Origin: Saprospiraceae bacterium
GTDB taxonomy: Bacteria > Bacteroidota > Bacteroidia > Chitinophagales > Saprospiraceae
Assembly: GCA_020628755.1 (NCBI GenBank)
Contig: JAHDEQ010000260.1
Location: 1 to 5,228 of the forward strand
Length of the DNA: 5,228 nt
Direction of reading: 5' to 3'
A program made the translations under genes and the position numbers. Each line of letters starts with the position of its first letter. Positions within the stretch are counted from its first letter, which is position 1. The notes beneath the pieces were generated by a model. It worked only from the letters and a program-made list of their open reading frames with translations. It did no database searches and was not told the origin of the DNA. Shown piece by piece: positions 5,205 through 5,228 of the stretch.

Positions 5205-5228
5205 CGAATTTGTATAAAAAATATTTGA

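Overview
The window looks like a chromosomal segment of a Bacteroidota bacterium, probably a Cytophagales/Flexibacter-like lineage; I cannot place it to genus. The evidence is AT-rich DNA with very AT-rich spacers, an absence of clear Shine-Dalgarno sequences, two exact matches to the Bacteroidota -7 promoter element (TAnnTTTG), a PAP2 phosphatase with the PSSH motif variant, a GEGNGG/RxSNTEP-type phosphohexomutase, and a DUF6263-like lipoprotein. I see no rRNA, tRNA, CRISPR array or mobile element, and the window reads mostly as housekeeping chromosome.

Layout. Bases 5-1021 (minus) encode a secreted alpha/beta hydrolase. Bases 1022-1251 are non-coding and carry a convincing intrinsic terminator on the minus strand (1082-1130). 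Bases 1252-1467 and 1475-1726 (both minus, 7 bp apart) are two small genes. The upstream one encodes a membrane-anchored coiled coil. The downstream one encodes a divergent helix-hairpin-helix (HhH) protein. Together they look like two halves of an architecture that I recall as a single protein in related bacteria. Bases 1727-2194 form a 468-bp AT-rich gap with two perfect inverted repeats and no convincing gene. Bases 2195-2758 (minus) encode a PAP2-family membrane phosphatase. Its reading frame is open up to 2842, but the start is better placed at a TTG at 2758. Bases 2854-4239 (plus) encode a phosphoglucosamine mutase-type enzyme (GlmM-like). It is followed 10 bp later by a Met-rich DUF6263-like lipoprotein (4250-5182), probably in the same operon.

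How it fits together. The phosphatase and mutase genes are transcribed divergently from a compact intergenic promoter region (about 2775-2820), where each strand carries an exact TAnnTTTG element. GlmM makes glucosamine-1-phosphate for UDP-GlcNAc, and PAP2 enzymes can recycle undecaprenyl pyrophosphate, so both plausibly feed cell-envelope synthesis. The lipoprotein and the secreted hydrolase are also envelope or exported proteins. That shared theme is an inference from gene families and arrangement.

The most interesting points are the split coiled-coil/HhH gene pair with a degenerate hairpin, the shared divergent promoter that revises the phosphatase start, and the Arg-to-Gln change in the phosphatase C3 motif. 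I found no clear sign of a wholly new multi-gene system.
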